DNA of 64,000 nucleotides from Lycocorax pyrrhopterus obiensis (GCA_014706295.1 JACSVZ010000004.1:4210638-4274637); one strand, 5' to 3'. Positions 13,271-25,598 are shown, counted from the first letter of the stretch. Notes: a model not told the origin generated them from the sequence alone. Made by a program: numbers and translations.

Positions 13271-16018
13271 GAGAACATAATGGTTGATACCATGATGGAA
13301 AATGAAGTTACATAAACTAATGCCAGAATATTGTAAAAAAAAAAAATTAAAAAGCTTCCACTCTACAGAGATTATATTCAGCAAGTTGCCTCTCTTCAAT
13401 TTGATTAGGAAGTTTAAAAGGTCATGACAGACCACAGAGTATTTGTATCCTGGAAATGAGTCGGCCTTCAGAGTACGGAGTTGAAACGCCTTACTGAAGC
13501 AGCCTGTTCTTCTTGCAGCTAAGATATTGAAACTATAGGCTGACACATGGAATTTTACATCTGTGAAGCATTTTCTGAGCTAGCATAATTATATTTGAAG
13601 TTGTGGCATGATATAAACTGCTTTTAAGCCCCATAAAAAGCTTGTGGTGGTCTTCACAACAAACCTTTCTAGTGCTATAAGCCAGGTATTAGTCACGAAA
13701 AAATGTTTGGTTTTAACCTTTTTCATCAAACACCCAGAAATTTACCCAAAATTACTCACTTGTTTCCATATGCATTTTTAATGTTTTGGACACGTCACAA
13801 GTCATGGGAAAAAATTCGCTGCCACAAGTTTGAACTAGCTCTGGTAAAGAGCTATTTCTCTAGGAACAAGGGCCCCAACACTGCTGAGAAAAAACACCCC
13901 TAAATATAGCACGTGTAATAGCAAAATTTGCTCTTATTACTTCAGACTCCTGGGATCAAGACACCAAGTTAGTCATAAATGCTTTGTGACATTAAGTTTT
14001 CCAAAGATACCAAAACTTTGACTAGTAAACCATAAATTTATGAACACCAGAAAACCCCAGTAGGCAAAACTGAATCTTAGGTTAGCAGAGGCAATTCCAG
14101 TGATATAATTTTATTAGCCCCTTACTACTTCACAGCTCAGAAAGCAATGAGCATCTAAACTAAAGCAGTATCTCCAGATCAGACAGGATTTTGTAAGGAG
14201 CTGTGTGAGCAATGCAAGAAAAAGGAACCTGGATTATGCAAAGCTCAGTGCAATAAACTGAACAATTCCTATCTTTTTTGCAACTGTATGGTACTACTAC
14301 CAGCAGGAGTGCAAAATCCCATGACGCATTTCTGAAAAGGAAAGGCTTCTCTCCATCCCAGTCAGCCAAGCCAATCTTCTACTTGCAAAGAGTCCCGGGG
14401 GGGTTGCGTGTGTGAGACCCCCAACACCCTGCAACAGGTTGCCCTGCCTCATTTTTGGGAAAAACCTTCTCTGGGAAAACTGTGGTGGGAGCTCACGACC
14501 AGTAGCATGGCTTTCACCTGCATGGATAATGATGGTCTAAAGGAACTGGACTACAGATATGGGGGAAAGGGGATTCTCACAAAGGAGATTACCTGTCCAA
14601 GGTCCTACTCTCTTTCTGCCACTACTCCAAGGAAGCACCCCATCCCACAGCTTCCCAGGAACTACTCCATGTCTTTGAAAGAGAGTCACCAAATAAAGAT
14701 ACTATCCAACCAGCAGTTAACAACCAGCATGTTAGCTAATAGCCTGAGGGAATCTGAGGGCGTTTTATGCTCTAATACTCTGTTCATTAACTGTAGTAAC
14801 AACCAATTTCAAGGTGATTATTGCCATTATAAGCTATGATCAATTTTTTAAACATGTTTCCATTTTTATCCAGCTTAAATCTGGTGCAATAGAGCAAGGG
14901 GAGCAGCTGTGTTGAGAATTAGACTTTTCCCCAGATTAATATCTGATTTTCCATCAAAGAGAACACAGGACACATTCTGTTAGGTTTCTAATTGTTTCTA
15001 CCATAAACCTCCACCACACTGAAATATGATCTCTAATAATTTTTAGTTTGAACTTCCTATACATAATCCATCTGACTAGATGGTCCTCAGCAAAAGCCGT
15101 TAAAGCAATTTGTTTCACTTACGTAGAGGAATAAATCAGCGCTTAATTAGCTGTGGTTTATTATTAACAGCACTGGTGAGCTGACCATATGCCATGACTT
15201 CATCTTTTCACACAGAAAAATGAGAATATACTGATTGTTTTTATTATGTCTTTCAACACTCAGCCAGGGTTCCAATGAAATGAAGATGGAGAGTTTTGCA
15301 ATGTTACTCAATGATAAATAATTATATCCTGCAACTCTTTACCCTGGCTTTTAGGATTCACCTTTATGTGCTCTTTTACTGGAAGCATTTACTTACATCT
15401 CTCACGGAGATATGTTATACGTTGCATAGTACATTTCTTTGTGGACCTTCAAATATACTGGCTTCAAAACGTGGCATATGTTCAATTCCAGAATACTTGA
15501 GAAACAGTATGCAGTTAATGTAAAGACCAGAAAGACACACCTTCCTAATTTTTTAGACTTAATTGAGTCCATCCTGCAAATCCTTATGAAGTCAGTACAG
15601 TACCAAATAACACAGGGTTTGATCCTCTGCCAGGACAGCCTTAAACTCCTTAGTAGACACAGCGGCAAAATAAAACTTTCTTGAAAATATTACGGATTGA
15701 TGAACTGCTTTGGAACAAGTTCAGCTGCACAGACTTTCTCCACTCTGGATAGACCCAAAATGAACCAAAGGTTCTTTGAGATGCAGACCTATGAACCATG
15801 GTGGCAGACACAGGCACAACATCAATTCAGCAAATAGCAGGTGGCTTATATTTGTCAAAACAGGAGCAGAGAGGCTTCAAATTCAAAGGCAGCTGTGAAG
15901 TTGTTACCTCTTTGGATAAGGAAAAGACTGTCCTGTATCTGACATGTTTCTGGGGAGAGGTGGGGTTTGTCACCATGAGCCAATGGGTCTATTCTTAAAT
16001 ATCTTTAACCAAAGACCT
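13271..16018. other. About 2.7 kb with no supported gene
   Basis: This is AT-leaning unique-looking sequence with an A-run at about 13335-13348. A 143-codon plus-strand frame at 14408-14839 lies within it. It has no recognisable domain and its flanks hint at a degraded LTR (see findings), so it is not called as a gene. Nothing else is recognised. Confidence 0.45.
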
Positions 16019-16986
16019 CTCTGGATGGTCACACTCAGACAGTTGTGGTCAATGACTTGATGTCCAGGTGAGCAACAGTGACGAAAGGCGTTCCTCTGTG
16101 GTTGGTATTGTCAGTGCCATGGACCCACAGCAAGTTTGCCAATGGCACCACGCTGTGGGGTGCGGTCAAATGCAGGAGGGAAGGGATGGCATCCAGAGGG
16201 ACCTGGACAGGCTTGAGAGTCAGCCTGTGTAAACCTCAAGAAGGCCAAGTGTAAGGTCCCACACCTGGGCCAGAGCAATCCCAAGCACAAAGAGAGGCTG
16301 GGCATAGAATGGATTGATAGCAGCCCTGAGGAGAAGGAATTGGGGGTGTTGGTGAACGAGAAGTAACATCAGCCAGCCATGTGCGCCCACAGCCCAGAGA
16401 ACCATCTTCATCCTGGGCTGTATCCAAAGCAATGTGGGCAGCAGGTGAATGAGAGGATTCTCTCTGCTACACTCTGGTGAGACCCCACCTGCAGTGCTGC
16501 GTCCAGATTTGGGGTTCCAACCTAAGAAGGACATGGGCCTGCTGAGGCAAGTCCAGAGTAGGCTACCACGATGATCAGAGGCATGGAGCACTTCTCTTAT
16601 TGAGACAGATTGAGAGAGATGGGGCTCCTCGTCCTGGAGAAGTCTCTGGGGAGAGCTTATAGCAGCCGTTCCATTACTTATAGGGCTACAAGAGAGCTGG
16701 AGAGGTACTTTTTACAAGGGCATAGATTGACAAGACAAGGTGGAAAGGCTTTATACTGAAAGAGGGCAGGTTCACCTCAGGCAGAAATTCTCCTCTGTGA
16801 GGGTGGTGAGGCAGTGGAACAGGTTGTCCAGAGGAACTGTGGATGGATGCCCCATCCCTGGAAGTGTTCGAGGCTAGGCTGGATGGTGCTCTGAGCCATC
16901 TGGTCTAGCGGCAGTTTCCCTGCCCATGGCAGCGGGATTGGAATCAGATTATATTTAGGGTCCCTTCCAACCATTCCTTGATTCAA
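16019..16986 (+). mobile_element. CR1 LINE, 3' fragment of about 970 bp
   Basis: This plus-strand CR1 retrotransposon fragment begins inside the reverse-transcriptase coding region and runs to the 3' end. Landmarks in order are: a stretch encoding the RT region just before the catalytic aspartates (the usual 'agtttgcc.a.g.cacca' near 16132); the 'catccagagggacctggaca' box at 16191-16210; 'cccaagcacaaagag' near 16281; 'gaccccacctgcagtgctg' near 16481; 'aggacatgggcctgctgag' near 16528; 'gtggtgaggcagtggaaca' at 16803; 'atccctggaagtgttcgagg' at 16854; and the terminal 'gtcccttccaacca' before a degenerate ATTC tail at about 16985. All forward frames carry stops and small indels, so no ORF2 survives. 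Open frames on the opposite strand (16220-16591, 16236-16427) are shadows. The body resembles the CR1 types common in songbirds, but I cannot fix the subfamily by eye. The 5' boundary is approximate. Confidence 0.94.
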
Positions 16987-19742
16987 AGCCACATGCAGAC
17001 TTCAAGTGGAAATCTTGGACATGCTGAGGAGATGCACTGTGCCCATCAACCAAAAGGGTCAAGGAAATTAGCATACACTAACTCCATTGCAAGAGCCAGC
17101 ATCAAGAGGCATGGGAACCATGGTCTTTTCCACTAACACCTTCAGGCTTCCCATCCTGCAGCACAGAGAAAATGCTGGGCTGGCAGAAGCTATGGCATCA
17201 CTACTAGATCATTCCCTCTTGTGTCACCCAACAGTTTCTTAATCTCCCTCACCTGATGTGTGTTTCACAACTAAATCTCCCCCACATCTGGAACTGCGCT
17301 GAGACCATCTGCTCTTTCCTCACAAGTGGAGGGTAATGACTTTGGTCAGCCTGACTCAACACCCAAAGGTGTGCCAGAGCTCGCAGTCTTCTGAGTCTTG
17401 GATTATGATTTCTCAGAGCAGAGCTCCAGCAACACACAGCACACAGCAACCAGGAGGCTCCAGCTCCTCCCAGGGTTTGATTTATAGGGCTTGTGCCCGC
17501 CCTACAGCCACAGCTGTTTGTAGGAGGTTAATGAGCACCTTAGGTTGAGGTGGTCTTAATTAATAATTGGATCCTGGTGTGGATCCTGGTCTTGAGTGAG
17601 ATTTTGGCTAGTGCATACCAACAGGGTTTAAATGCATTATATGATACAAAGGAGTTACTCTCCTTGTTAGTACAGGTGTGTGGTGGGGGGGGGAGAAAGT
17701 AGGCCAAAAATTAGGACTGTTTTTACAGCTAAGGCTCCTCCAGAGAACTGTTGATTTCTCCCTTTCTCCTCCTCCTTGAAACACCAGGCACTTGCTCACT
17801 GTCAGCTGACAGCCTCCTCAGAGGAGGTACCACCAAACTTTCTTTGTTGTTTCCAGATCTGAAGTGACCATATTCTGTCTCCAGAGAGGATTATCTGAAT
17901 GAAAAAATTCTCTGAGGAGGAGTGAATGTACCAAATTTCCTCATACTTTCTTAGGACTCTTAAACTCTCAGCATGCAATACTATACTTTTAATGTACCTG
18001 TGATCACAGGCTGGTTTTAGGTACAGAGGACTGCAAAGGTGAGTGGCAAAGGGCTGTTCCAGGAACCTAATGGAGACAGGAGATGAACAGGGATTTACAA
18101 GTACAGATGGTAGCTGGTCATATGCTCCACCACATTTTTTTTCCCATTACTTCATTGTCATGCTCATATCAGGCATATCTTAGTTCTTCTCATCCTTGGT
18201 AAAATAAAATTCAAATCAAGCCATGCAGCCAAGAAGCTTTGAACCAGACCTATTAAATCAGCATCGTAATCAGGATGTAGATGAACTGTCACGTGCATTG
18301 ACATCCATAATCTCTGTTACCTTCAGCCTGTTTGCTGTCACAAGTCATTCATTTGAGGCTTCTATGGAGATTGAAGAATCATTTGCAACATGCTTAATTG
18401 ACTCTGGAAAAACTCTCTGCTGCCCCAGCAACTCTAGTCTTGTGGCAAGGGGACAAACAAGTTACAGATCACAGAAAGTTAGGCTTGTCTCTAGTCATGG
18501 CTTTATTTTCAGCAAGGAAGGGAAGAAGCCACACAAACCTATGGCCTGAATAGACACAGATCTGAACTTGGAGGAAACTAGTAATCCATCAATCCTTTCA
18601 GTCTGCTGGAAAGATTTCACTTGAAAGGCCACAATCCAACACTTGTAAAAAGTAATTTGAACGGTGCTGTCCCTCCATGGACCTCAAAGGGCAAAGTGAA
18701 TGGAAATGACACACAACATACCAAGGCATGGTCCCCACAGGAAGCACCGCAAACGTGGTGAGACTGAACAAAAAAATGAAGTTGCACCATCACATGGTTT
18801 CCCTCAAGTCACTGGAGCTCCAGGAAAAGCATCCAGCTCCCTGGTCCAGCAAAGCACTTGAGCACATGTGCAACTTGAAACTGAAAGCTACAGCACTGGT
18901 ATAAGTGAGATAACATCACTTTAAATAGAATGCAACTTGTAGGAGAATGTCCTCATTTTTCTAAGCAGTCTGGATGGAGGTCTTAGATGTCTGGCCCTTT
19001 GTACCTGTTCTAATTACATTTCCTCTCAGTATAGGCATTATGAACCAGAGGCTGGATTCGTTCAGGAAAAGGGGAAAGGATCTGTATTTGGCACAAAGCC
19101 TCATTAGCCAGTGTCAGGTGCATGTTTTTGGGTTTTTTAATATCAGCTGAATGGAAAGGAAAGGAAAGGGTTGTTCCTTCCAAAAACTATCCAACACCCA
19201 TTACTGTTAAATACTTGCTGATCTTGTAATCATGAGTTGCTGGATGTCATCTCATATTTTCCATGGCTTTTGGCACCTCTGTGTGGTACTACCGATTAAT
19301 GGCAGCAGCATGTTGATCTTTAGCTGCCAAGTGCTGCTGGCCAGCACCCTAAATTTTCGGTGGTTCTTCACCCTGGCAGAAAGAACTGTTTCCAGTGTAA
19401 ACAGGTAGTCCACGGGCAAGGGAAAAAGAGACGTGGGGATTGTTAACACATACATCTATAGGAGTGATGTATCGGCAGTGAAAAAGTGCCTGTGCCAGTT
19501 CCTCAGCTGGTGCAAATCACTCAATCATCGGAGAAGCCCACAAGGCTATGTGATTCATGGCAGCCTAAGACCTGCTCTTAATTTTCCTCAGCCCTTCTTC
19601 CATGATTTACACTTGTGCTGATCAATTGACACAGGGTGTCAAATGCTATCAAGCTGATTGATACTGTAAACAAGGAATAAATGTGCGCAAAATACAAAAA
19701 CAGCAAAGAATCAGGCCCTATGTGTTCATTAACAGCCCCCTG

Positions 19743-19805
19743 CTTCCCATGGGATACACTGCTCCTATGTGGAATACACTTCCCATGAGTTGATACACTG
19801 CTCCT
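19743..19805. repeat. Imperfect direct duplication, period 36 bp
   Basis: A segment beginning cttcccatg and ending gatacactgctcct occurs at 19743-19766 and again at 19779-19805. The second copy has a 3-bp insertion. It is a small local duplication of no assigned function. Confidence 0.7.
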
Positions 19806-21953
19806 CACTTCCAAGTAACGGAAACAGCTCTGTGTCAACTCTGCTCCTGCTGACAGCCCAAAGGGAGTTCGAGCTTGTGGCTCCTCCTTGTAGCCCACAA
19901 ACTTCCTCCTTGCACCCCTGCCCACAAAATGATATTTTACAAGGGTATCTTCCAAATCTCCCCGTAAATGCAACAGACTAAATCCTGTCCCCAGCTAAGC
20001 CTTTGCCAGTGTTTGTAACCAGATTTCTCCTGCCTCTGTACAGAGAGCACACAGGTGTGAAGATGGTCTGTGGCATATCTGAGCAAAGCCCTGTGGTTTG
20101 TGAGAGCTTCTGCCAGTCCAAAAGAAAACCACCTCTAGTTTTAAAAATGCCTTACCCAGTGCAATTCAGCATGCCTACAGTGAAGTCAGTGAAGACGGAG
20201 ACAATTACTCCAGATGTTTTTCTGGTCCTTGGCAATTGTGTATCCACTGATTCCTCTCCTGTTTCCTAATTATGTTCTGGTCAACTTACTTGGGTTTTTT
20301 TTCCTCGTACAGTAAAGCTTGCTGAAAGTGCCTCTGTTTCAGGGACTCTTTTGAAACATGTCTTAGCTTCCAAGGGTAATGAACTCTTTTATAATAAACG
20401 CCTAGCTACAATGTGAACAATACTTGGCTTCCAGGAACTGCCTTATAATTACACGGCTCAGTATTGCATGTCAGAGGTTTGTTTCATCTTTAATATTTTA
20501 TGAAGAAATTCAGATTCTGACAGTAAAAGTATTTAACCCAGAGGACCTAGAACCCTGACTATTATTTTGCAAAGTAGCCATCCAGCTACACTTTTGTGCA
20601 CCACCATTATCCCCAGTGCATACTCACACTCTTTGATACTCTCTAAGTAGACACAACCACATGCTGTCCAGATGGAAACCTGGCTGCATCATTACATTAT
20701 ATTGAAATAACCCAATACCACCTGTTTCAGCTGGGGTTTCTGCCAACATTTTCTCATAAAACATTTATTTTGCTAATATTTTAGTTGGTCACCTCAGAAG
20801 GACACTTGAAGTTAAAGATTTACCATGTGTGCAGCCACGAGGAAAACCCTTAAAAAAAAGAAAGCAACAAAGCTCAAGAATAGCTAACGTCTATTGTTTA
20901 AAAGGTGGATGTTCACCTAGGCACTAGGCATTAACACTCTGCAGGGACACAAAACCAAACACAGGTTTTTGGCAGTGAATTATCCCGTCTTGGTACTCAC
21001 CTCTCATATAATTAAAAAAAAACTTTCACGCATGGAGTGGGGCTAATATACAATAACACTAATGAAAACTCGTTGGGGGTTTTTTGTTGGTTTTTTAAAT
21101 TAATCTGAATCTGTCATGTTATAAAACCCCTAGTCTCCTTTCTCTCCCCCTCTGCAGATAAACAGCTTATCCTCGGTGAGTCTGTATAAATGAGAAAAGC
21201 CTTACAACTCCCAGCCTACTTGAGATGTTTGAAGTATTTATTGGATACCTTCTACAGCAATAGGATTTTTTTTATTTAGAATTTAAATTTTTAGAGACAT
21301 TTTCCTTAAAAAAAAGACAACTTATCAAAAACATTTGATAAAATTTTTCCTAGCATGTCATCACTCAGGTATATACCTTATACTCTTCAATGTTGATCTC
21401 TCTTTGTACAAAAGTCCAAACAGTAGCTAGAGTTCACACAAAGACCTTTTTTTTCACATATAAATGTTTTACTTGAAGAACAGCAAAGATTGTTAACAAT
21501 CCACTACTCCCAGTATATTTTCTGGTTATCAATTATTATAATACCATTTTAAAAGCTGCTGTCCTCCTAAGGGAGAGGTAGCAATGCCATGTAAATTGAC
21601 CAACAGAGCCCCACAAAGACCCAGCAGTGTTTCTTGAAATACAGTAGATCAAACATACATGAATTGTTTGGGAAATATAGGCATGTCAGTAGAAAAAAAG
21701 GATGTGATCCAAAAACAAAATCCAGAAACAGAAAATATGTTTACAAACTAAGGAGGTAATCCCTAATTACAAATGAGAATTTCTTCAGCTGTTAGAAAAC
21801 TATCTTGCAAGAGGGGGAAAACAGTTGAAAAAAGTAAAAATGTGATTTTTTTCTGCATATTTTGTTTGAATATATTTAAGATACCTCCAATTCTATTAAC
21901 CTACAAAATTAACCAATAAAAATCCACCAGAAAAAAAAACAATAATTATATTT

Positions 21954-21983
21954 AAAAAAAAAAAAAAAAAAAAAAGAAAAAAA
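21954..21983. repeat. Long A-run (low complexity)
   Basis: A run of 22 consecutive A residues is followed by G and seven more A. It could be the tail of a retroposed copy on the plus strand, but the upstream sequence is AT-rich and matches no transcript or SINE I recognise. Simple low-complexity DNA is the safer call. Confidence 0.8.
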
Positions 21984-23144
21984 GTGTATAAAACAGCTTC
22001 AAGTTCACTTTCTTGGATTTGTTCTAAATATAGCCCTAGCCATTTTTATCATGTCACAGAATACTTTTATAGCTTGTAAAAGAACAGTATGAGAATTGAA
22101 AGGACAGAAAAAGGGACCAGTTACAAGTTTAGCCCTGTTTTGTTCCTTTCTCCTTTTCATCTTCATTCCACATTCCATTCCAAATAAAATCACCCATTTA
22201 TAACCAAATCCCTGGCTGTTGGCATGACAGTAATTTAAATTTTTGCCTATTTGTAAAAAGCCAACTTATAACCTGAAATCATTATAGTAATTGATTAAAT
22301 ATCACAAGCAAAGCAAAGTATCTATTTGACAGGTTCTATTCATGGTCACATCCCTTCTCTGCAGACAGGTAGTTAGATAATTAACCAATCCATTTCACTC
22401 CATATATGCTATACACAAAAGCAGCTGACACACAATGAATCTTGCTAAGCTTTTGTTCAACATATGAAATACTGGATAATCACCTTTTTTTTATGAAAGC
22501 ACTTGACCTTTAAATTGATATCCCCCCCAAAAAGATGGTAATCGCTACTCAAAGAGATATTGAATGCTCTGCAGCTAATCCAGAAGATCATTGCCCATTA
22601 GTCATTCTTAGATTTTTTGAATCTAAAGGTGAGTATTTGATTATAACAAAGAGAAAAAGAAAATACTATTTAGGTTGCTGTGAATGGCTATACCCTCCTC
22701 TTTGTAAATCACAGTGACAATCTGAGTTATAGACTACCTACAACTTGAATACCATTTACGCATTTGATCCCTACTCAGAGAGCAGCTTTATAAGCTTTGA
22801 ATGACAGGAAGCGAGATTATCAGTGACAGTGATTTTAAATATTACATATGCTGCATGTATCACAAGTTTTTTTCTTTAGCAGCTGATGAGTATTATATAT
22901 ATTATTATATTTTGTATAATACATTGGGAATATATTTCTTTTCCTCAGCTTAGGAAAAGTGAATCAAAAATATTTAAATGCAATGGAGAAATTGCACAGC
23001 CGTCTGGAAAAAAAAGGACACAAAAAAGTATTCTTTCCTTTTATTACGTTTTAACTGTTTTCCTGTTCAGTTTTTACATGGCATCACTAATCATATGCTG
23101 CATCCCAGAAATTATATTTCAGCTACAAGGACAACTACATTGTA

Positions 23145-23443
23145 CAACACTGGCTGGATGACCCTGCTCAGAAGGAAGTGGTTATTGGGTCATACTCTAG
23201 CCAGAGTCCAGCGTGTGCTGGTTCCCATCCTTGTCAGTGACCAGGAAGAGAGGATGGAGAGCACTCTCAGCAAGTTTGCAATGACACCAGACTGGGGGAT
23301 CTATAGATAAACTCCCTGCTTGGGGATGCCATTCAAGCCAGAGGAAAGGGCACATAAGGACTTTGTGAAACTCAGCAAGAACAAAGTCCTCCCCCAGGAA
23401 AGAAGCCCCAGGACAGAGTACAGGCTTGGGACAGGCTGTGACT
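23145..23443 (+). mobile_element. CR1 LINE internal fragment
   Basis: This is a strongly diverged plus-strand CR1 fragment from the reverse-transcriptase region, truncated at both ends. It begins at 'actggctggatgaccctgct' (23149 on). It includes 'accctcagcaagtttgc'-like sequence at about 23263-23280, followed by 'aatgacaccagactggggg', the segment that follows the RT active site in CR1. It then passes 'aagaacaaagtcctccccca' to 'acaggcttgggacaggct' near 23423. Frames are broken. It overlaps the same CR1 region as the 16019-16986 fragment, so it is an independent insertion rather than the missing part of that element. Confidence 0.8.
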
Positions 23444-24094
23444 GTAGAGAAGGTGGCCAGTACATGTTTCCCCCAATATATATATAACTAAGAGCAGATC
23501 AGAAACTGCCTTCTTACAGTAAAAAGCTTCTCTGAGCACAAAATTGAAAAATCTTTATGAAGAAGAAAAGCCACAGTATGCTTTTACGCTTGTTTATTCT
23601 AAGCCTTTTAAACTTCATGGCTATTTCACCAAGGTATGTGTGACAGATTACATATTGGTTTTTTGCATTAGCAGTTACTTAGTATTATTTAATACTCTTG
23701 GACTTGAAGCAAAAATAATTAGGAAATCCTTTTCATGTAAGAAGATAATCTAGATGGCCCTAAAGGTCTGCCCATCAGGTTTGGTAATCTGACATTTTCA
23801 AGCAGTCCCTTTCCAGTCAAATGCTGCCAATATTTTTTGTGACTGTTTTACTGACATGGGTACTCAGACACACACCAGACACACACCAGTCAAGCACAAA
23901 TTCGGTCTGACCCTCTCCCACATTTACATGTTAGGCCTGATACCTGCCTAGTTGGTATTTGTAAATCACAATGCAGAGGACACAACACTTTTAAATTCGA
24001 CCTGTTTGTTTCTCCAGGATATGTTTTGTTCCACTCCTCCCGTAAATTGATTTTAGGATGTGTTGAAATGTTCCCTGCCAGCACTTCTCTTTTT
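23444..24094. other. Unassigned spacer between CR1 and LTR cluster
   Basis: This is AT-rich unique-looking sequence with a short TA repeat near 23476-23488 and two 11-bp cagacacacac units at 23865-23886. No exon or known element is visible. The last five bases before the LTR, 24095-24099, are its target-site duplication. Confidence 0.5.
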
Positions 24095-24099
24095 GTTGG
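24095..24099. repeat. Left target-site duplication (gttgg) of family A LTR
   Basis: This is the 5-bp copy immediately before the TG terminus at 24100. It matches 25784-25788 exactly. Confidence 0.88.
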
Positions 24100-24230
24100 T
24101 GTAGTGGGTTGACCCTAGCCAGATAATAGACACCCACTAAAGCTGCTCTCTCACTCCCCTCCACGGCCGGGCAAGGGAAAGGAAATATAAGAAAGGTTTC
24201 ATGAGTTAAGATAAGAACAGAGAGAGATCA

Positions 24231-24235
24231 CTCAC
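24231..24235. repeat. Left target-site duplication (ctcac) of nested LTR
   Basis: This 5-bp copy directly precedes TGTCTTGG at 24236. It matches 25105-25109. Confidence 0.87.
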
Positions 24236-25104
24236 TGTCTTGGTTTAAAAGACAAATGTCTGCTGAGGAAGGCAGGAACCTTCCCGGAATGGGAAGACAA
24301 GCCCTCCCCCCAAATTATTGTAACTTCGAAATTATGGGGCTTCCAGGCAAAATTGGAGGAAAAGGAACAGCAGTTCTTTACTAGAAAATGTATATATATA
24401 TATAACAAGACAGAACCACGAACAACAAAACCATAACACAAGTTTCCCACCCGTGAAGCAATTTCCCCTTTTCGCGTAGCTCTGCCCACACCCGGCAGGG
24501 AGCGCTGGTGGCTCAGGCGCGGCAGAGGGGCTGCAGTGACTCCCCGGCCTCAGGGGCGCTCCGACAGGAGCCCAGAAACTTCCTCAGGTGGTGGGGCGGG
24601 GGTCGGGCGAGGGGAGGACGGGAGGTTGCTCCTTGTGTAAGACTCAAGGGCAGCAGCTGGCGTCTGTACCACCAGCAGCAGCGAGTCACGCTGTCGCGAT
24701 ATGCCGGGGCAGACGCACGCCCTCCGCAGCAGAGGGCAGGAAGGGCCAAAGCCGGCAGCCCCGGGCAGCGAGCCACAGCGGAGCGATGATCCGGGAACAG
24801 GCACACGGCCTCTGCAACACACGCCACCGCCCTCTTCGAGCGCAGAGCGGAAAAGCAACGTCAGCCCCCATCCCCCAGCCAAGTCTCGGGTTAGCCCCAA
24901 CACCTCTCAGGGAAGAAATTCGGGAGAGAGAGCCCACCCCGGAGGCAAAACCCCGAAAGACTTCATTGGAATGCCACAGCTAATAGCCACCTTCCTTTAT
25001 GTCTTAGTTGTTGTCTATTCACCTGGAAAGCCGCCCCCTCCCCCTACCAGTGTCTCCCTGATATCCATGGGAAGAAATTCACTAAGAAACCTAAACCCAC
25101 CACA
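24236..25104 (-). mobile_element. Solo LTR of a second family, nested in the first
   Basis: This 869-bp element has TG...CA ends: TGTCTTGGTTTAAAAG at 24236 and AAACCCACCACA ending at 25104. A perfect 5-bp target-site duplication ctcac flanks it at 24231-24235 and 25105-25109. It splits the host LTR exactly where that LTR's gagagatcactca segment should continue into caccaaatactgtcac. Minus-strand orientation is inferred: read that way, a variant polyadenylation signal AGTAAA (rc of 24379-24384) lies about 145 bp from an end that reads AAACCAAGACA. The middle (about 24480-24960) is CpG-rich. It has no internal retroviral genes. Several open frames of 90-150 codons in the GC-rich part are composition artefacts. 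Orientation is less certain than identity. Confidence 0.85.
24480..24960. promoter_or_regulatory. CpG-rich segment inside the nested LTR
   Basis: The central part of the nested LTR is dense in CpG (for example gcgctggtgg, caggcgcggcag, gtcgggcgag and tgtcgcgatatgccgg) against an AT-rich background. LTR CpG-rich regions often overlap the retroviral promoter and leader. Whether this copy is active or methylated cannot be told from sequence. Confidence 0.5.
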
Positions 25105-25109
25105 CTCAC
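25105..25109. repeat. Right target-site duplication (ctcac) of nested LTR
   Basis: This 5-bp copy directly follows ACCACA ending at 25104. It matches 24231-24235. Confidence 0.87.
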
Positions 25110-25157
25110 CAAATACTGTCACAGCAAAACTGACTCGAATTAGAGACAGTAATTGAA

Positions 25158-25163
25158 TTTATT
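25158..25163 (-). terminator. LTR polyadenylation signal (AATAAA)
   Basis: The plus strand reads tttatt, so the minus strand has a canonical AATAAA. It sits at the position equivalent to 28118-28123 in the sibling LTR, marking the R/U5 area. Confidence 0.6.
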
Positions 25164-25368
25164 ACTAACAAAATCAGAGCAGGATAATGAGAAGTAAAAC
25201 GAGAGCTTAAAAACACCTTCTTTTCCCCCACTCCTTCCCAGCTCTACCTCTTCCCCAGCAGTGCAGAGAGATGGGAATGGGGTGATGGTCAGCTCATCAC
25301 ACTGTTGTTCCTGCTGCTGCTCAGGGAGAGGAGTCCTTCCCTTACTCCAGCATGGGGTCTTCCACAGG

Positions 25369-25405
25369 CTGTGGATGGTTCTCTGCATCCATGGATATCC
25401 ATGGG
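25369..25405 (-). repeat. Single copy of the unit tandemly repeated in the sibling LTR
   Basis: Read on the minus strand, this about 37-bp segment starts cccatggatatccatgg and passes through gatgcagag before a ccatccacag end. It corresponds to one unit of the 40-bp array at 27467-27714. Here it occurs once, flanked by the same LTR sequences. Confidence 0.7.
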
Positions 25406-25589
25406 CTGCAGGGACACAGCTGCCTCACCATGGTCTGCACCACAGACTGCAGGGGAATCTCAGCTGGTGCCTGGTGCACCTGCTGCCCTCCTTCTGCACT
25501 GACCCGGGTGTCTGCAAAGCTGATCCTCTCTCATGTTCTCACGTCACTCTTCTCTGGCCACAATTACATCTGTGCAATAACTTTTTCTT

Positions 25590-25598
25590 CTTAAATAT
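25590..25598 (-). promoter_or_regulatory. TATA-like box of family A LTR
   Basis: The plus strand reads cttaaatat, giving atatttaag on the minus strand. The same word occurs in the same context (tgataacatatttaag) at 27261-27269 in the plus-strand sibling, which supports its being the conserved core promoter of the LTR. Confidence 0.5.

Larger units (their letters stand above)
16987..23144. other. About 6.2 kb without an assignable gene
   Basis: No exon, RNA gene or named repeat could be recognised. Contents worth noting are a 12-bp tandem doublet (ggatcctggtgt and ggatcctggtct, 17569-17592), a G-run near 17683, a partly duplicated segment (19743-19805) and a long A-run (21954-21983). Open frames are at most 131 codons (19578-19973, minus) and lack family motifs. 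Confidence 0.5.

Noticed and set aside
16220..16591. 123-codon minus-strand frame
   Set aside because: It is the antisense of CR1 reverse-transcriptase sequence. The element is clearly on the plus strand.
16019..23443. The two plus-strand CR1 fragments as parts of one element split by later insertion
   Set aside because: They cover overlapping parts of the reverse-transcriptase region and differ in sequence, so they are separate insertions.
24508..25156. Cluster of overlapping 80-150 codon frames on both strands
   Set aside because: They lie inside the CpG-rich nested LTR, where stop codons are rare. They overlap each other in several frames and show no domain.
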